From: an uncultured Bacteroidota bacterium
GTDB taxonomy: Bacteria; Bacteroidota; Bacteroidia; Bacteroidales; SZUA-534
NCBI GenBank assembly: GCA_937899145.1
Contig: CALBPW010000013.1
Coordinates: 1-18,174 of the forward strand
DNA: 18,174 nucleotides
Reading direction: 5' to 3'
Part shown: positions 16,131 to 18,174 of the stretch, one piece after another
Position numbering within the stretch: the stretch's first letter is position 1
Layout of the letters: each line of letters begins with the position of its first letter
Made by a program: the position numbers and the translations under genes
Notes under the pieces: model-generated
What the model was told of the DNA's origin: nothing
Databases searched by the model: none
The model's input: the letters and a program-made list of their open reading frames with translations, nothing else

Positions 16131-16931
16131 TTATTTGCTTATGTTGTTAATATACAGCATTATAGTAGTAATGGTCAAAAGTATGCTAAGCAGTTGGGTA
16201 TTTGTTGATATTGTTTTTGACCGAGTTGGGCGGATATAGATTATATCGTTGGGTTTCAGCCAATAATATGGGTTTGATACAAAATCGGAACTAAGTAGGT
16301 TCAATTTTTCCGATTTAGTGTTGTTGGCTTCTTTCCTGAGTACTATAACGTGCGCTCTATCAGCATGTTGTGTGCAATCTCCAGCGCGTCCGATGGCATC
16401 AAGCAGGTTCACCTCGCGTTGGTCGAAGGTGTAGGTTCCCGGGCGTGCTACTTCGCCAAGTACTGTTATGTTGTAGTTAAGGAGCCGAATATCGACAACT
16501 ACGTTTGCAATATATTCGTTTATTTGACTTTGTATCAGACTTCTGGCTTCGTGTAATGTTAATCCTGCTAATTGTTGTTTGCCAATCATCGGGAAATTTA
16601 TATATCCCTCAGGGTCAATCATATATCCGTTCAGTTGAATAAGGTCGCGTTGTCCATATCCATTGTCGCTTTTATAGTAGATGCCGAGGTCGGATAGGGG
16701 GGCTCCTATCATATTTATGTACAAATTGTCGCCTGTGCGCAGTATAATTTCTTGATTTGTAGATGTGTTTATAGTATCTGACGCATTGTTTTCAAATTTG
16801 TCTTGAATGTAAACAATGTTCTTGTAGCGTACCGCGCATCCTGATAATGAGCAAATTATAAATAATGTTGTGGCTAATTTTAATGTTTTTCGCACGTCTT
16901 TAAATTCTATAGTCATTCTACAAACATACAA
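16131..16931 (-). CDS. wza: Wza-type outer-membrane polysaccharide export lipoprotein
   Basis: This 266-residue protein has a hydrophobic signal with lipobox LSGC and Cys32 as the lipidation site. The Poly_export domain follows (LRTGDNLYINMIG about 64-76, DPEGYINFPMIGK 107-119, then the helix LTLHEARSLIQSQI). An SLBB domain comes next (VLGEVARPGTYTF at 157-169, NLLDAIGRAGDC 176-187, LKPNDIIYIRP 225-235). A C-terminal hydrophobic helix (about 246-262) would be the outer-membrane-spanning helix of the export pore. Met1 (16931) is an upstream option; Met6 (16916) gives a more usual signal peptide and may be the true start. It is the first Bacteroidota-like complete gene of the unit and pairs with wzc 2 bp later. 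Confidence 0.93.
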   Translation of the reverse strand: MYVCRMTIEFKDVRKTLKLATTLFIICSLSGCAVRYKNIVYIQDKFENNASDTINTSTNQEIILRTGDNLYINMIGAPLSDLGIYYKSDNGYGQRDLIQLNGYMIDPEGYINFPMIGKQQLAGLTLHEARSLIQSQINEYIANVVVDIRLLNYNITVLGEVARPGTYTFDQREVNLLDAIGRAGDCTQHADRAHVIVLRKEANNTKSEKLNLLSSDFVSNPYYWLKPNDIIYIRPTRSKTISTNTQLLSILLTITTIMLYINNISK

Positions 16932-16972
16932 TTTCTTTTGTTTTTGTGTGCTTATGAATGTTGCTTAATTGC

Positions 16973-16995
16973 TTGTTTTTTACAAGAAAAAACAA
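16973..16995. terminator. AT-rich perfect inverted repeat between wza and the tmk chimera
   Basis: TTGTTTTTT (16973-16981) and AAAAAACAA (16987-16995) are exact reverse complements around a 5-nt loop, with T residues at 16996-17001 on the given strand. The alternative CTTGT/ACAAG hairpin overlaps it. It lies 25 bp after the end of the gene at 17021 (minus strand). The stem is almost all A:T, and the run of T after it favours the plus strand, where no gene ends, so this is a weak call. Confidence 0.25.
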
Positions 16996-17020
16996 TTTTT
17001 TGATAATTATCGCTTTTTTC

Positions 17021-17728
17021 TTATGCGAAAAGAATATTGTTAACTGCGTCGTTCAATTTTTTTGACTCTTTGTGAATGTACCTGTGATTTTTAAATCCTG
17101 AAACCCATTGTAGCCCTTTGGCGGTGCTGCCTAAAAAAATCTCGTCAGCATCTATTAGGTCTTCTGGCATTATAAATGCGTCTGAATCAATCTGATAATT
17201 GATATCATTTTCATGTATATCTTTTTCGAATATATTGGTATACTTATTGATCCTTCCTTCTATTAGGTCATGGGCTTGATTTGCATTAACATCTAAAAAG
17301 AAAACTTGATCAGGAATAGGAATCTGATATATATTAAATTCAAGTCCACATAACCATTCCAGGTATTTGTCAATTTCTTGCTTATTATTTAATTTAGATG
17401 CCTGATGTACCATATTAGAAGAAGTGTATCTATCTGCTAAGATTATATAATCATCTAAATAGTATTCTTCAATTTCCGTTTTATAAGTAGCATATCTATC
17501 AGCAGCATAAAAAGTTGAAGCAATATAGGGACTTATATCATTTGCTTTTTTACCAAAATCACCGTTTAAATACATTTTTACAAGTGATGAAGATGGCGAC
17601 TTATAATTTGGGAATTCAACTTTTTTTATTTTATATCCTTCGTTGGAAAGTTTATCGTATAACAAATTCGATTGTGTTTGTTTTCCACTTCCATCTAGGC
17701 CTTCTATAACAAATAATTTACCTTTCAT
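17021..17728 (-). CDS. tmk: Thymidylate kinase fused in frame to an aminotransferase-like C-terminal tail
   Basis: The 235-residue product begins as a dTMP kinase (dTMP to dTDP, cytoplasm). It has P-loop GLDGSGKQTQ (residues 10-19), VEFPNYKSPSSSLVKMYLNGDFG (37-59), the DRYTSSNMVHQA substrate/magnesium region (99-110), VFFLDV (142-147) and a LID segment with GRINKYTN (158-165) and EKDIHE (168-173). This part reads like Clostridia Tmk. After about residue 180 the expected C-terminal helices are missing. Instead MPEDLIDADEIFLGSTAKG (187-205) and LQWVSGFKNHRY run to the stop, the pattern of the C-terminus of Bacteroidota class IV (branched-chain/aminodeoxychorismate-lyase type) aminotransferases. 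The kinase has lost roughly 45 C-terminal residues and may be inactive. It overlaps the upstream decarboxylase gene by 11 bp. The aminotransferase assignment rests on remembered family patterns. Confidence 0.75.
   Translation of the reverse strand: MKGKLFVIEGLDGSGKQTQSNLLYDKLSNEGYKIKKVEFPNYKSPSSSLVKMYLNGDFGKKANDISPYIASTFYAADRYATYKTEIEEYYLDDYIILADRYTSSNMVHQASKLNNKQEIDKYLEWLCGLEFNIYQIPIPDQVFFLDVNANQAHDLIEGRINKYTNIFEKDIHENDINYQIDSDAFIMPEDLIDADEIFLGSTAKGLQWVSGFKNHRYIHKESKKLNDAVNNILFA
17170..17196. other. Probable recombination or assembly junction
   Basis: Within codons 179-186 of the tmk-like ORF the protein switches from Clostridia-like thymidylate kinase to a Bacteroidota-like aminotransferase tail. 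To the left lie Bacteroidota genes that use CGN arginine codons often. To the right, all seven Arg codons read (three in tmk, four in the decarboxylase) are AGA or AGG. No direct repeat, attachment-site-like sequence or transposase is visible at the point of change. Confidence 0.55.
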
Positions 17729-18174
17729 ATTTCATTACTCTACATAAATTATTATTTAGACATGTAACATTTTTACATGAATGTATATATTCTATTACTT
17801 CTTTTGTAATTATATCACCTGGTATTATAACAGGTGTCCCTGGAGGATATACACTGATAAATCCGGCTGATATTCTGTTTATTGCATTGTCAAAATCTAT
17901 ATATTCAATATCAGACATAGAAGCTATATGCATTGGTATTTTATGTTCCATTTCAGGGACAGCAATATTTATTTCGCTACTATTCTCTATATTAAAAGTA
18001 GAAATAGAATCTATTTCTAACAAAGCCTCTGCTAATTTATTAAAATCTTCAGCATTTGAATTGATCCCAGCCATGAAAACTATACAGTTTTTATAAACAA
18101 TTTCAGGAAGAATTTTATATTTCTTCTGAAGAATATTTACTACAATTGATGTTTCAATATTGCTTCTAATGGTT
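17718..18174 (-). CDS. Orn/Lys/Arg decarboxylase-family protein, C-terminal part, cut by window edge
   Basis: The frame is open from the window edge (first full codon at 18173) to TAA at 17718-17720, about 151 residues. VYPPGTPVIIPGDIITKEVIEYIHSC is visible in the last 50 residues (read in two blocks: VYPPGTPVIIPGD and ITKEVIEYI), the conserved C-terminal motif of PLP-dependent Orn/Lys/Arg decarboxylases. The PLP-lysine region would lie upstream, outside the window. In Firmicutes such a gene (yaaO-type) commonly sits directly before tmk, as here, with an 11-bp overlap. The internal Met at 18074 is not a credible start since homology-like sequence continues before it. Substrate not determinable. 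Confidence 0.85.
   Translation of the reverse strand, partial: TIRSNIETSIVVNILQKKYKILPEIVYKNCIVFMAGINSNAEDFNKLAEALLEIDSISTFNIENSSEINIAVPEMEHKIPMHIASMSDIEYIDFDNAINRISAGFISVYPPGTPVIIPGDIITKEVIEYIHSCKNVTCLNNNLCRVMKYER

Noticed and set aside
16921..16928. TATGTTTG on the minus strand as a wza promoter
   Set aside because: It overlaps the first codons of the longer wza reading frame, would give an almost leaderless message from the inner Met, and has no -33 partner.

Overview
The window looks like Bacteroidota (probably Bacteroidales) DNA for most of its length, roughly positions 1 to 17180. The evidence is the protein families (SusX-era style secreted proteins aside: ComEC without a metallo-beta-lactamase motif, a BY-kinase Wzc with a Tyr-Gly tail, C1B aminopeptidase C of the gut Bacteroidales type, an ECF sigma followed by a 'PEYVWDEI' anti-sigma-like protein), weak or absent Shine-Dalgarno sites, and TAnnTTTG-type -7 promoter boxes. 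The last ~1 kb (about 17190-18174) looks different: the proteins resemble Firmicutes/Clostridia homologues, and every Arg codon I read there is AGA or AGG.

Layout. 1-893 (-) is the N-terminal part of an acyl-CoA synthetase, cut by the window edge. Divergent from it on + are a sodium:solute symporter, an ECF sigma factor and a short, apparently truncated anti-sigma-like membrane protein (1013-3416). After a 327-bp gap comes a Crp/Fnr-family regulator (3744-4412), then two overlapping paralogous secreted proteins of unknown function (4596-5575). From 5649 to the end everything is on the minus strand. In transcription order (right to left): the C-terminal end of an Orn/Lys/Arg-type decarboxylase, a thymidylate kinase whose C-terminus is replaced by an aminotransferase-like tail, Wza, Wzc, a small membrane protein, two tandem C1B peptidases, Lgt, a GH5 lipoprotein, a PH-like membrane protein, a flavodoxin/2[4Fe-4S] protein and ComEC.

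Wza through the flavodoxin/ferredoxin gene are spaced 2-42 bp apart, so they look like one long transcription unit. It couples a polysaccharide export/tyrosine kinase pair with secreted peptidases, the lipoprotein-modifying enzyme Lgt and a lipoprotein glycosidase, all cell-envelope functions, but without any glycosyltransferase.

The most notable point is the junction near 17170-17195. There a Clostridia-like decarboxylase-tmk pair runs in frame into what reads as the last ~55 residues of a Bacteroidota class IV aminotransferase. This is either a real horizontal transfer/recombination scar or a chimeric assembly. Other points of interest are a 15-unit Tyr-Gly hexanucleotide repeat in wzc, a G9 tract inside one of the tandem peptidases, strong divergence around the active site of the other, and the unassigned secreted pair. 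I found no tRNA, rRNA, CRISPR array or insertion sequence.
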